Shown here: one piece after another, positions 33,234 through 42,140 of the stretch | Numbering within the stretch: the stretch's first letter is position 1 | Layout of the letters: each line of letters opens with the position of its first letter | Assembly: GCF_006152065.1 (NCBI RefSeq) | Contig: NZ_VDFW01000040.1 | Coordinates: forward strand, 1-56,702 | Source: Amycolatopsis alkalitolerans | GTDB lineage: Bacteria; Actinomycetota; Actinomycetes; Mycobacteriales; Pseudonocardiaceae | Direction: 5' to 3' | DNA: 56,702 bases | Translations under genes and position numbers: made by a program | Notes under the pieces: generated by a model | Told to the model about the DNA's origin: nothing | Seen by the model: the letters and a program-made list of their open reading frames with translations, nothing else | The model's database searches: none

Positions 33234-35738
33234 GTGACCCAGGGGGCGACACCTTTACCGCTGGTCTCGGTGATCGTGGTGAACTACCGCGGCGCCGAGG
33301 ACACGATCACGTGCCTGCGCGCGCTCGCGCGGGACCTCGACTACCCGCGGCTCGAGGTCATCTGCGTCGACAACGCCTCCGGCGGCGACGATGCCGTGCG
33401 CATCAAGGCGGCGGCGCCGGACGTGCGCCTGATCGAAGCGCCCGAGAACCTCGGTTTCGCCGGCGGCTGCAATCTCGGCGCCCAGCAGGCCGAGGGCAGC
33501 GTGCTCGCGTTCCTCAACAACGACGCCCGCCCGGACGCGCGGTGGGCGCGCGCGGCGGTCGAAGCGCTGGCCGCGGACCCGACGGTCGCCGCCGTGGCGA
33601 GCAAGGTCGTCGACTGGGACGGCACCGGCGCCGATTTCGTCGACGCGGGCCTGACCTGGTTCGGCATGGGCTACAAGCGGCACGCGGGCGGCCCGCTGGC
33701 CGAGCTGCCCGCCGCCGAGCACGAGGTCGCCAAGGACGTGCTCTTCGCGACCGGCTCCGCGATGTTCGTCCGGGCGAGCGTGTTCGCCGAGCTCGGCGGA
33801 TTCGACGAGCGGTTCTTCATGTTCTACGAGGACGTCGACCTCGGCTGGCGGCTGAACCTGCGCGGCTGGCGCGTGCGGTACGTGCCCGGCTCGCTCGCCT
33901 ACCACCGCCACCACGGCACGATGTCCGAAGTGGACGCTCCGGAGACGGGCCGCGAGACGTTCCTGCTGGAACGCAACGCGCTCGCCGCGCTGTACAAGAA
34001 CGTCTCCGACCAGGCCCTCGCGCGGGTCCTGCCCGCGGCGCTCGCGCTCACGATCCGGCGCGCCACCGCGCGCGGCGAACTGGACGCGACCCAGCTCGAC
34101 CTGGGTCGCGGCGTCGGCCCGATCGACACGGCGCCGGTCGAGATCCCGCGCACCACGCTTGCCGGCGTACTCGCGGTGGACCAGTTCGTCGAGCTCCTGC
34201 CTTCGCTCGCCGAGTCCCGCGAAGCCGAGCAGGCCGCCAGGGTGCGCACCGACGGCGATCTGATTCCCCTGCTGCGCAAGGCGTTGGAACCCGCGTACCC
34301 GTTACCTCGCTACCTCGCCGCGCACGAGATCCTGGTCGAGGCGTTCGGTGTCGAAAGTGTTTTCGGGCAGCGGCGCAAGGTCCTCGTCATCACCGGCGAC
34401 GCGATCACCGACCGGATGGCCGGGCCCGCGATCCGCGCCTGGAACATCGCCTCGATCCTCGCGCCGGAACACGACGTCCGGCTGGTCACGGTCAATCCGC
34501 TGGCCACTCCCCCGCCCGCACCGTTCCCGGTCAGCGCCGCCCGCAAGCGCGACCTGACCGAGCCGATCGAGTGGGCCGACATCGTGGTCCTGCAGGGTCA
34601 TGTGCTGGAAATGGCGCCGGCGCTGAAGGAATCGCACAAGCTCGTCGTCTGCGACCTCTACGACCCGATGCACCTGGAGCTGCTCGAACAGGGCAAGAGC
34701 GCGCCGGACGACCAGCGCGCGGCGGATCTCGTCGGGATCACGAAGGTACTGGACGCGCAGCTCGAACGCGGCGACTTCTTCCTGTGCGCCTCCGAGCGGC
34801 AGCGGCATTTCTGGCTCGGCCACCTCGCCGCGCTCGGCCGGCTCACGCCCCGGCTCTACGACGCCGATCCGACCACGCAGTCACTGCTTTCGGTCGTCCC
34901 GTTCGGACTTCCGGCCGAGCCGCCCGTGCGCACCGCCCCCGGCCTGCGCGCGACCCTCGACGGTATCGCCGAGACCGACCACGTCGTGCTGTGGGCCGGC
35001 GGGGTGTACAGCTGGTTCGACCCGCTCACCCTGGTCGGCGCGATCGACCGGCTGCGTAAGCGGCAGCCGGACGCCCGCCTGGTGTTCCTCGGGATGAAGC
35101 ATCCGAACCCCGAGGTCGCCGAAATGGACATCGGCGCGCGGACCGTGCGGCTGGCCGACCGGCTCGGCCTCACCGGGAAGCACGTGTTCTTCAACGAGCA
35201 CTGGGTGCCCTACGGCGAGCGGCAGAACTGGCTGCTCGACGCGGACTGCGGGGTCACCACGCATTTCGAGCACGTCGAGACCACGTTCGCGTTCCGCACC
35301 CGCGTGCTCGACTACCTGTGGGCGGGGCTGCCGATCGTCACCACCGACGGCGACGCGTTCGCCGACCTGGTTCGTGAGGAGCGGCTGGGCGTGGTGGTCC
35401 CGGCCGAGGACGAGCAAGCCCTTGCGGACGCGCTCGAACGCGCGATGTACGACGAGGAGTTCGCCGCCGGATGCAAGGAACGCATCGCGAAGGTGGCGCA
35501 GCGATACGCCTGGCCGGAGGCCCTCGCCCCACTCGTCCGGTACTGCCGGGATCCGCGCCCGGCCGCCGACCGGCTGCCCGGCGCGGGTGATCTCGTGGTC
35601 ACGGATCCCTTGCGGGGTACGGAACTCGTCCGGCGAGACCTGGCGCTGGTGCGGGAGTACCTCGCCGACGGCGGCCCGAAGGAGCTTGCCCGCCGCGTGG
35701 CCGGCCGGTTGAAGAAAGTGGCGCGCGGCCGTGCCTGA
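33234..35738 (+). CDS. Bifunctional glycosyltransferase, GT2 fused to GT4-like domain
   Basis: An 834-aa protein with two catalytic modules. Residues 8-270 are GT2 (SVIVVNYRGAEDTITCLRAL, CVDNASGGDDAV, LAFLNNDARPDARW, RFFMFYEDVDLGWRLNLRGW). Residues about 378-750 are GT-B (KVLVITGDAITDRMAGPAIR, VVLWAGGVYSWFDPLTLVGA, LDYLWAGLPIVTTDGDAFAD). The first module would add one sugar, the second another, suggesting synthesis of a disaccharide repeat. GTG 33234 has GGAGG 7 nt upstream; the open frame starts earlier within the previous gene. The next GT4 gene overlaps its end by 8 nt. Confidence 0.87.
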   Translation: MTQGATPLPLVSVIVVNYRGAEDTITCLRALARDLDYPRLEVICVDNASGGDDAVRIKAAAPDVRLIEAPENLGFAGGCNLGAQQAEGSVLAFLNNDARPDARWARAAVEALAADPTVAAVASKVVDWDGTGADFVDAGLTWFGMGYKRHAGGPLAELPAAEHEVAKDVLFATGSAMFVRASVFAELGGFDERFFMFYEDVDLGWRLNLRGWRVRYVPGSLAYHRHHGTMSEVDAPETGRETFLLERNALAALYKNVSDQALARVLPAALALTIRRATARGELDATQLDLGRGVGPIDTAPVEIPRTTLAGVLAVDQFVELLPSLAESREAEQAARVRTDGDLIPLLRKALEPAYPLPRYLAAHEILVEAFGVESVFGQRRKVLVITGDAITDRMAGPAIRAWNIASILAPEHDVRLVTVNPLATPPPAPFPVSAARKRDLTEPIEWADIVVLQGHVLEMAPALKESHKLVVCDLYDPMHLELLEQGKSAPDDQRAADLVGITKVLDAQLERGDFFLCASERQRHFWLGHLAALGRLTPRLYDADPTTQSLLSVVPFGLPAEPPVRTAPGLRATLDGIAETDHVVLWAGGVYSWFDPLTLVGAIDRLRKRQPDARLVFLGMKHPNPEVAEMDIGARTVRLADRLGLTGKHVFFNEHWVPYGERQNWLLDADCGVTTHFEHVETTFAFRTRVLDYLWAGLPIVTTDGDAFADLVREERLGVVVPAEDEQALADALERAMYDEEFAAGCKERIAKVAQRYAWPEALAPLVRYCRDPRPAADRLPGAGDLVVTDPLRGTELVRRDLALVREYLADGGPKELARRVAGRLKKVARGRA

Positions 35739-36816
35739 CCGACCACTGAGAGTCCTGCTCGACGGAACTCCCTTGCTGGGTGACCGGACGGGCATCGGCC
35801 GCTACACCGCTTCGCTGGCCGAGGAGCTGGCGTCACGGTCCGATGTGGACACTCGGATCGTCGCGTTCACCCTGCGCGGCTGGCGCCGCCTGCGGCACGT
35901 GCTGCCGCACGGCGCCCGCGCGCGCGGCACCCCGGTCGCCGCCCGGCTGCTGCGCAAGGCCTGGCTGCGCTCCTCGTTTCCGCCGGTCGAACTGTTCGCG
36001 GGGCTCACGGACGTGGTGCACGGCACCAATTTCGTACTGCCCAGGGCGTTGCGTGCGGCCGGTGTACTCACCATCCACGACCTCGCGTTCCTCGACGCGC
36101 CCGAGGAGCTGCCGCCCAGCGACCGGGAACTGCCCGAACTGGTGCGCCAGGGCGCGGCGCAGGCGAGGGTCATCTGCACGCCGACCGCCGCGGTCGCCGA
36201 CGCGGTCGCGGAGCGGCTGAGCGTGCCGCGCGAGAAGGTCGAAGTCACGCCACTCGGGGTCGACGCGGCGTGGTTCACCGGTCGGCCGCCGAGCGACGAG
36301 ATGCGCGCCAGGCTCCGACTACCGTCCGAATACCTGCTGTTCGTGGGCGCGGCCGGCCCGCGCAAGGGACTCGACTGGCTGCTGAAGGCGCATGCGGCCG
36401 ACCCGTCGCTGCCGCCCGTGGTGCTCGCCGGCCCCGGCCCAGCGTGGGTTTCCGGGCGGGCCCAGCACACCGGCTATCTGTCCGAAGTGGACCTGCGGAA
36501 CGTGGTCGCGGGCGCGTCGGCGCTCGTCCTGCCTTCTCGCGACGAGGGCTTCGGGCTGCCCGTGCTCGAGGCGCTGGCTTGCGACGTACCTGTGGTGTGC
36601 ACGGATATCCCGGCGCTGCGGGAAATCTCGGGCGGCTACACACGTCTCGTGCCCTACCACGACGTCGAAGCGCTCACCGAGGCGCTGGGGCAGGCCGTCA
36701 CCGAGCCCCGCGTCGCATCGATGTCCGTCGAACGCCGCGCGCACGCCGCCGGCTTCACCTGGCGCCGGTGCGCCGACGCGACCGTCGCCGCCTACCGGCG
36801 CGCCGCCGCGAAGTAG
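35731..36816 (+). CDS. Family 4 glycosyltransferase
   Basis: A 361-aa GT4 enzyme: LLDGTPLLGDRTGIGRYTAS at the N-terminus, LFVGAAGPRKGLDWLLKAH and PSRDEGFGLPVLEALACD (EX7E) in the donor domain. The N-terminal GxGRY motif is shared with the two minus-strand GT4 proteins of this block. GTG 35731 is inside the end of the bifunctional gene (8-nt overlap), so the two are coupled. The 3' end overlaps rmlD by 25 bp in convergent orientation. Confidence 0.87.
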   Translation: MPDRPLRVLLDGTPLLGDRTGIGRYTASLAEELASRSDVDTRIVAFTLRGWRRLRHVLPHGARARGTPVAARLLRKAWLRSSFPPVELFAGLTDVVHGTNFVLPRALRAAGVLTIHDLAFLDAPEELPPSDRELPELVRQGAAQARVICTPTAAVADAVAERLSVPREKVEVTPLGVDAAWFTGRPPSDEMRARLRLPSEYLLFVGAAGPRKGLDWLLKAHAADPSLPPVVLAGPGPAWVSGRAQHTGYLSEVDLRNVVAGASALVLPSRDEGFGLPVLEALACDVPVVCTDIPALREISGGYTRLVPYHDVEALTEALGQAVTEPRVASMSVERRAHAAGFTWRRCADATVAAYRRAAAK

Positions 36817-37682
36817 GCCGCGAGCGCCTCGCGCCACGGGCGCAGCGGCGTCAACCCGGAGTCCGCCCAGGACTTGTTCGACAGCACCGAATAGGCGGGC
36901 CGCGGCGCAGGGCGCGGGAACTCCTCCGTGGTACAGGGGCTGACGCGTGCCGGATCCGCCCCCAGCTCCTCGAAGATCGCCCTGGCGAACCCGAACCAGG
37001 TCGTCTCACCGCCGCCCGTGCAGTGCAGCACACGCCGGGCGGGCCCACCGGTCTCCACAATGGACTCGCCGAGCTCGATCAGGCCCGCGGCGAGATCTGC
37101 CGACCAGGTCGGCGATCCGTGCTGGTCATCCACAACGGACACCGTCTCGCGCTCGCCCTCCAGGCGCACCATGGTCTTCACGAAGTTCGCCCCGGTCGCC
37201 CCGTACACCCACGAGGTGCGCACGATCCACGACTGAGCACCCGAGCCGAGTACCGCGTCCTCCCCCGCCGCCTTCGTGCGGCCGTACGCGGTGCGCGGGC
37301 CCACGGGGTCTTCGGGCTCGTATGGCCGGTCCGCGTCACCGGGGAACACGTAGTCGGTCGATACGTGCACGAGCGGCACACGCCGTGAGGAGCATGCCGC
37401 GGCGAGCACGCGGGGACCGTCCACATTGACCGCGAACGCGCGCCGCTCGTCGGTCTCGGCGGCGTCGACGGCTGTGTACGCGGCGGCATTGACGACCAGT
37501 GGCTGGTGCCCCGCGGCACGCGCGCGTTCGGCGAGCTCGACGACGGCGGCCACGACCGCGCCCGTGCTGGTCAGATCCAGCTCCGCCGACCCGGGCGCGA
37601 CGATCTCCAGGGACGGGGACGAAAGCGCGGCGAGATCGCGGCCGAGCTGGCCCGTCCCGCCGGGCACCAGCACACTCAGCAT
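36792..37682 (-). CDS. rmlD: dTDP-4-dehydrorhamnose reductase
   Basis: A 296-aa SDR enzyme: VLVPGGTGQLGRDLAALS (NAD(P) loop), HVSTDYVFPGDADRPYEPED and the catalytic YGRTKAAGE (YxxxK). It performs the last step in dTDP-L-rhamnose synthesis, reducing dTDP-4-keto-L-rhamnose with NADPH. It lies 7 bp after rmlB on the same strand, so they form an operon. rmlA and rmlC are not in the window. In mycobacteria rmlD is directly next to wbbL; here the glycosyltransferase block separates them. Confidence 0.92.
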   Translation of the reverse strand: MLSVLVPGGTGQLGRDLAALSSPSLEIVAPGSAELDLTSTGAVVAAVVELAERARAAGHQPLVVNAAAYTAVDAAETDERRAFAVNVDGPRVLAAACSSRRVPLVHVSTDYVFPGDADRPYEPEDPVGPRTAYGRTKAAGEDAVLGSGAQSWIVRTSWVYGATGANFVKTMVRLEGERETVSVVDDQHGSPTWSADLAAGLIELGESIVETGGPARRVLHCTGGGETTWFGFARAIFEELGADPARVSPCTTEEFPRPAPRPAYSVLSNKSWADSGLTPLRPWREALAAYFAAARR

Positions 37683-37689
37683 CTGCGAA

Positions 37690-38682
37690 TCACTTCCCTA
37701 TCAGCGCGGCCCTGTTCTTGAGCGGTTCCCACCACGAACGATGCTCGCGGTACCACCGCACAGTGTCGGCCAAACCCTGCTCGAACGGAACCTCTGCCCG
37801 GTACCCCAGCTCGGTGCTGATCTTCGTGATGTCCACCGAATACCGCCGGTCGTGGCCGAGCCGGTCCGGCACCTGCTCGACCCGGTCCCAGTCCGCGCCG
37901 AGCGCCGCGAGCAGCCGCTCGGTCAGCTCGCGGTTGGCCAGCTCAGTGCCGCCGCCGATGTTGTAGATCTCGCCAGGCCTGCCGCCGTCGGCCACCAGCT
38001 GGATCCCGCGGCAGTGATCGTCCACATGCAGCCAGTCACGGACGTTCAGCCCGTCACCGTAGAGCGGGACCTTCGCCCCGTCGAGCAGGTTCGTCACGAA
38101 CAGGGGGATGACCTTCTCCGGGAACTGGTACGGCCCGTAGTTGTTCGAGCACCGGGTCACGCACACCGGCAACCCGTGCGTGCGATGGAACGCGCGGGCC
38201 AGGAGATCCGAAGACGCTTTCGAGGCCGAGTAGGGGGAATTCGGCTCCAGCACGTGGTCCTCGCGCCACGAGCCCTCGGCGATCGTGCCGTACACCTCGT
38301 CGGTGGACACGTGCACGAACTTGCCGACCCCCGCGCCCAGCGCGGCCTGCAACAGCGTCTGCGTGCCGAGCACGTTGGTCAGCACGAAGTCCGCCGAGCC
38401 GACAATCGAGCGGTCCACATGCGACTCGGCGGCGAAATGCACCACCAGATCGACCCCGCTCATCACCTCCGCCACGAGCGCACCGTCGCAGATATCCCCT
38501 TGCACGAAACGGAAACGCTCGCCGTCCTCGACCGGCGCGAGGTTGGCCCGGTTCCCCGCGTACGTCAGCTTGTCGAGCACCACGATCTCGGCGCCGGCCA
38601 GCGCCGGATACGCGCCCAACATCGCCTGCCGCACGTAATGCGATCCGATGAAACCCGCTCCCCCGGTCACCAGCACCCGCAT
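37690..38682 (-). CDS. rmlB: dTDP-glucose 4,6-dehydratase
   Basis: A 330-aa SDR enzyme: MRVLVTGGAGFIGSHYVRQA, VHFAAESHVDRSI, VSTDEVYGTIAEGSW and the catalytic YSASKASSDLLARA, all diagnostic of RmlB. It converts dTDP-glucose to dTDP-4-keto-6-deoxyglucose using bound NAD+. ATG 38682 follows CTGGAGGGCGACC; six extra upstream codons in the frame are unlikely. Upstream is the promoter region shared with the divergent LCP gene. Confidence 0.94.
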   Translation of the reverse strand: MRVLVTGGAGFIGSHYVRQAMLGAYPALAGAEIVVLDKLTYAGNRANLAPVEDGERFRFVQGDICDGALVAEVMSGVDLVVHFAAESHVDRSIVGSADFVLTNVLGTQTLLQAALGAGVGKFVHVSTDEVYGTIAEGSWREDHVLEPNSPYSASKASSDLLARAFHRTHGLPVCVTRCSNNYGPYQFPEKVIPLFVTNLLDGAKVPLYGDGLNVRDWLHVDDHCRGIQLVADGGRPGEIYNIGGGTELANRELTERLLAALGADWDRVEQVPDRLGHDRRYSVDITKISTELGYRAEVPFEQGLADTVRWYREHRSWWEPLKNRAALIGK

Positions 38683-38799
38683 GGTCGCCCTCCAGCACAC
38701 TCGGCCTACCCGACCGGGGCAACGTAACGCAGCCCGGAAACGTCCCTACAGAGGGAACAGTAATCTGGAACCATTCACACTGGGCCGGGAGGAGCAAGC

Positions 38800-40095
38800 G
38801 TGACCGACGGGGTGAGCACCCGCCAGGACACTCCAGAAGAACCCGCCTGGCCGCCGCCTCCTATCCCCGCACCGCGGCGGCGCAAACCCTGGTTCGGCGT
38901 GTTCGCGCTGCGGGGCGGCAAGGCGATCGTCAGCCTCTTCTCGGTCGCCGTCCTCGCCGCGACGTGGTACGCCTGGCAGTTCATCGGTGACCCGAACGAG
39001 GGCCTCGCCACCAGCCAGGTGTTCGACGACAACCAGTTGCACGCGGTCCCGCTCGACGGAGCGGTCGACATCCTGCTGGTCGGGATGGACAGCCGCACCG
39101 ACGCGCAGGGCAACCCGCTGCCCCGCGAGGTGCTGGACATGCTGCACGCCGGGAAGGCCGACGGCCCGAAGAACACCGACACGATGATCCTCGTGCACAT
39201 CCCGCAGAACGGCCGGCGCGCGGTCGCCATCTCGTTCCCGCGTGATTCGTGGGTGCAACTCGCCGGCGGGTACGGCAAGCACAAGCTCAACAGCGCCTTC
39301 GTCTACGCCTACAACGACAGGTTCCAGCAGCTGCTGAGCGATGGCACGGACGTGCGGGAGGCCGACCGGCAGGCCGACGTCGCCGGCCGTCGCAACCTCA
39401 TCGCGACGCTCGAGAACCTCATGGGCAAGCCCGGCATGATCGACCGGTATGCCGAGGTGAACCTCGCGAGCTTCTACGAGGTCACGAAGGCGCTCGGCGG
39501 GATCGAGGTGTGCCTGAAGGGGCCGGTGCACGAGCCAAAGTCCGGGGTCGACCTGCCGGGGGGCCACCAGACGATCGAGGGCGCACAGGCGCTCGCGTTC
39601 GTCCGGCAGCGCTACGACCTGCCGAACGGCGACCTGGACCGCATCGCCCGCCAGCAGGCCTTCCTGTCCGGGATCGCCCGGAAGGTGCTTTCACGCGACG
39701 TGCTGGCGAACCCGGCGAAGGCCGGGAACGTGATCAACGCCGTGAAGAAGTCCGTGGTGCTCTCGAACAACTGGGACCTGGTGCAGTTCGCCGCCCAGAT
39801 GCGCGGGCTCAACAGTGGCAATGTCGAGTTCCACACCATCCCGGTGGCCGGTGCCGCCACGATCGGCGGCGCCGACGTGCTGCGCGTCGACCCGGCGCAG
39901 GTGCACGACTTCGTCGGCGGGTTCACCGGCGATCGCGGCTCCGCGACGCCGAACTCGGCGCCCAGCACGCCGAGTCCGACATCCGCGCCACCGAGTTCGG
40001 CCAAACGGACGAGTACCTCCACCAGCACGCCGCCGGCGTCCACGACGAGCGCCGCGCCGCCCATCACCGGTGGTGAACTCGCCTGCGTCAACTGA
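38800..40095 (+). CDS. LytR-CpsA-Psr (LCP) family wall glycopolymer ligase, copy 1
   Basis: A 431-aa membrane protein: proline-rich cytosolic N-terminus, one TM helix (about 43-62), then the LCP domain with VDILLVGMDSRTDAQGNPLP, the Arg-rich ISFPRDSWVQLAGGYGKHK and LAFVRQRYDLPNGDLDRIAR. LCP proteins transfer lipid-linked polymers (arabinogalactan, teichoic acids) to peptidoglycan outside the membrane. The tail is Ser/Thr/Pro-rich and ends in Cys-Val-Asn. GTG 38800 has GGGAGGAG; TAATCT at 38761 is a likely -10. Followed by a paralogue. Sits beside rmlB/rmlD and wbbL, consistent with linker biology. Confidence 0.9.
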   Translation: MTDGVSTRQDTPEEPAWPPPPIPAPRRRKPWFGVFALRGGKAIVSLFSVAVLAATWYAWQFIGDPNEGLATSQVFDDNQLHAVPLDGAVDILLVGMDSRTDAQGNPLPREVLDMLHAGKADGPKNTDTMILVHIPQNGRRAVAISFPRDSWVQLAGGYGKHKLNSAFVYAYNDRFQQLLSDGTDVREADRQADVAGRRNLIATLENLMGKPGMIDRYAEVNLASFYEVTKALGGIEVCLKGPVHEPKSGVDLPGGHQTIEGAQALAFVRQRYDLPNGDLDRIARQQAFLSGIARKVLSRDVLANPAKAGNVINAVKKSVVLSNNWDLVQFAAQMRGLNSGNVEFHTIPVAGAATIGGADVLRVDPAQVHDFVGGFTGDRGSATPNSAPSTPSPTSAPPSSAKRTSTSTSTPPASTTSAAPPITGGELACVN

Positions 40096-40181
40096 ACGCG
40101 GTGCCTTACTGTGCCGTGTCCGCCTACTTTCGGTCGGATTAGTAACCTGTCACGGAACAGGGAGCAGGGGGAGACACCGGT

Positions 40182-41402
40182 TTGGACCAGGACGACGAGG
40201 CGACGGAGCGGCCGAAGCCGACGCCTTACCCACGCACGGCGCCCGCCGGACCGCCGCCGCGCAGGCGTTCGGTCCCGCGCACAGTGGGCATGACGGTGCT
40301 CGGCCTGCTGTCGGTGATCGCGCTCGTGGCCACCGGCTACGCCTACCTGACGTATCACCAGGCGCAGGGCGACCTGCACACGTCGGACGTGCTCGCCGAA
40401 CCGGACACGCCCGATGTCAAGGCGCCGCCTGCCGACGACGGCGCGGAGGACATCCTGCTGGTCGGCGTCGACTCGCGGACCGACATGCAGGGCAACCCGC
40501 TGCCGCTGTCGGTGCTGAAGACGCTGCGCACCGAGCAGACCACGGGGATCAACACCGACACCTTGATCATCCTCCGGGTGCCGAAGAACGGCGGGAAGCC
40601 GACCGCCATCTCCATCCCGCGCGACACCTATGTCGACGTGCCCGGCGGCGGCCAGGCGAAGATCAACTCCGTGTTCGGCGTCGCGAAGGCGGCCGACGCG
40701 GCCAGACTGCGCGCGTCGGGGATGCGCGACCAGGCGGCGGTCGAGCGGGACTCGGACGACGCGGGCCGCAGGGCACTGGTCCAGACCATTCAGAATCTCA
40801 CGCAGGTGCGCATCGACCACTACGCCGAGGTGAACCTGTTCGGGTTCTACCTGATCACCGAGGCACTCGGCGGGGTCCAGGTGTGCCTCAGCCACGCGAC
40901 CCAGGACAAGGACTCCGGCGCCGACTTCAGCGCGGGCCTGCACACCGTCACCGGCGGGGAGGCACTTTCCTTCGTGCGCCAGCGGAAGAACCTGCCCCGC
41001 GGTGACCTCGACCGGATCGTGCGGCAGCAGACGTTCCTGGGCTCCGCGCTGCACAAGGTGCTCTCCGCCGGGGTGCTGACGAACCCGGGCAAGCTCAGCC
41101 AGCTGACCGACGCGCTGCGCAGGTCGCTTGTCCTCGATCCCGGTTTCGACCTGCTGCAGTTCGCGGACAAGGCGAAGGGGCTCGCGTCCGGCGACGTGAG
41201 CTTCGAGACGATCCCGGTGATCACGATCAACGGGCGCAGCCCCGACGGGCAGAGCATCGTCGAAGTGGACCCGAAGGCGGTGCAGCAGTTCATCGCCGGC
41301 CTGGCCGGGCGCACGGGCGGCGGCGGCGCGGCGGCCGGCGGTGTCGCTCCGGCGGCGTACTACCTGCAGGCCAGCATCGACGGCGTGCCGTGCGTGAACT
41401 AG
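40182..41402 (+). CDS. LytR-CpsA-Psr (LCP) family wall glycopolymer ligase, copy 2
   Basis: A 406-aa paralogue of the preceding gene: TM helix about 36-57, EDILLVGVDSRTDMQGNPLP, ISIPRDTYVDVPGGGQAKIN and LSFVRQRKNLPRGDLDRIVR. Catalytic-site Asp/Arg positions of LCP enzymes are conserved in both. It also ends in Cys-Val-Asn after a Gly/Ala-rich tail. The TTG start at 40182 has GGGGGAG upstream, and TAACCT at 40143-40148 gives it its own promoter, so the copies may be separately regulated. Confidence 0.9.
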   Translation: MDQDDEATERPKPTPYPRTAPAGPPPRRRSVPRTVGMTVLGLLSVIALVATGYAYLTYHQAQGDLHTSDVLAEPDTPDVKAPPADDGAEDILLVGVDSRTDMQGNPLPLSVLKTLRTEQTTGINTDTLIILRVPKNGGKPTAISIPRDTYVDVPGGGQAKINSVFGVAKAADAARLRASGMRDQAAVERDSDDAGRRALVQTIQNLTQVRIDHYAEVNLFGFYLITEALGGVQVCLSHATQDKDSGADFSAGLHTVTGGEALSFVRQRKNLPRGDLDRIVRQQTFLGSALHKVLSAGVLTNPGKLSQLTDALRRSLVLDPGFDLLQFADKAKGLASGDVSFETIPVITINGRSPDGQSIVEVDPKAVQQFIAGLAGRTGGGGAAAGGVAPAAYYLQASIDGVPCVN

Positions 41403-41458
41403 CGCCCCGGGCACCCCGAGCCAAGCTCACCCGAGTCCGCTGAACTAGTTTGGGCTTC

Positions 41459-42130
41459 GTGAGCCTGACTGAGCACCTCCTCCGCGGCCTGTCGCCGTCG
41501 CGCCCGCTGATCACGCACTACGACGACGCGGCGGGCACCCGGGTCGAACTGTCGGTCGCGACGGTGACGAACTGGGCGGCCAAGACCGCGAACTGGCTGG
41601 TCGAGGAGTTCGACGTGGAGCCGGGCGATGCGGTGGCCGTGCGGTTGCCCGCGCACTGGCAGACCGCGGGGGTGCTGCTCGGCGCATGGTGGTGCGGGGC
41701 GCAAGTCGTCTCGCAGGCCGACGACGCACGGGTCACCTTCGTCGGGCCCGGCTCGCTCGTGTCCGGTGTCACGGCGGTGGTCGCGCTCGACCCGATGGGT
41801 CGGGGTCTCGCCTCACCACCTCCGGACGGGGCGCTCGACTACCTCGCCGAGGCGCGGTCGGCCGGCGACGACTTCTCCCCCCTGACGCCGATCTCCGGCG
41901 ACACGCCCGCGCTCGCGGGGTCCACAGTGGACGAGGTGCTCGCCCGCGTCGACACCGTCGAGCCCGGCGCACGTGTGCTGTCCACAGTGGAATGGACCGT
42001 GCCGGACGGGGTGTTGCACGGATTCGTCTCGCCGCTTGCCGCCGGGGCGCACCTGGTGCAGGTGTCGAACCCGGACCCGGCGAAACTGGCCGATCACCGG
42101 CGGGCCGAACGCACGACGGCCGATCTTTAG
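41459..42130 (+). CDS. TIGR03089 family protein (truncated adenylate-forming-like)
   Basis: A 223-aa protein resembling the N-terminal subdomain of acyl-CoA synthetases (ITHYDDAAGTRVELSVATVT, AVRLPAHWQTAGVLLGAWWC) but lacking the AMP-binding P-loop and the C-terminal lid. This is the TIGR03089 family, always short and found after LCP genes in actinobacteria (Rv3268 from memory). Enzymatic activity is unlikely. Leaderless GTG 41459 (TAGTTT 7 nt upstream). Confidence 0.85.
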   Translation: MSLTEHLLRGLSPSRPLITHYDDAAGTRVELSVATVTNWAAKTANWLVEEFDVEPGDAVAVRLPAHWQTAGVLLGAWWCGAQVVSQADDARVTFVGPGSLVSGVTAVVALDPMGRGLASPPPDGALDYLAEARSAGDDFSPLTPISGDTPALAGSTVDEVLARVDTVEPGARVLSTVEWTVPDGVLHGFVSPLAAGAHLVQVSNPDPAKLADHRRAERTTADL

Positions 42131-42140
42131 GCGTCGCGGG

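Noticed and set aside
39612..41414. A 600-codon minus-strand frame across the LCP genes
   Set aside because: Antisense shadow of two well-supported LCP genes.
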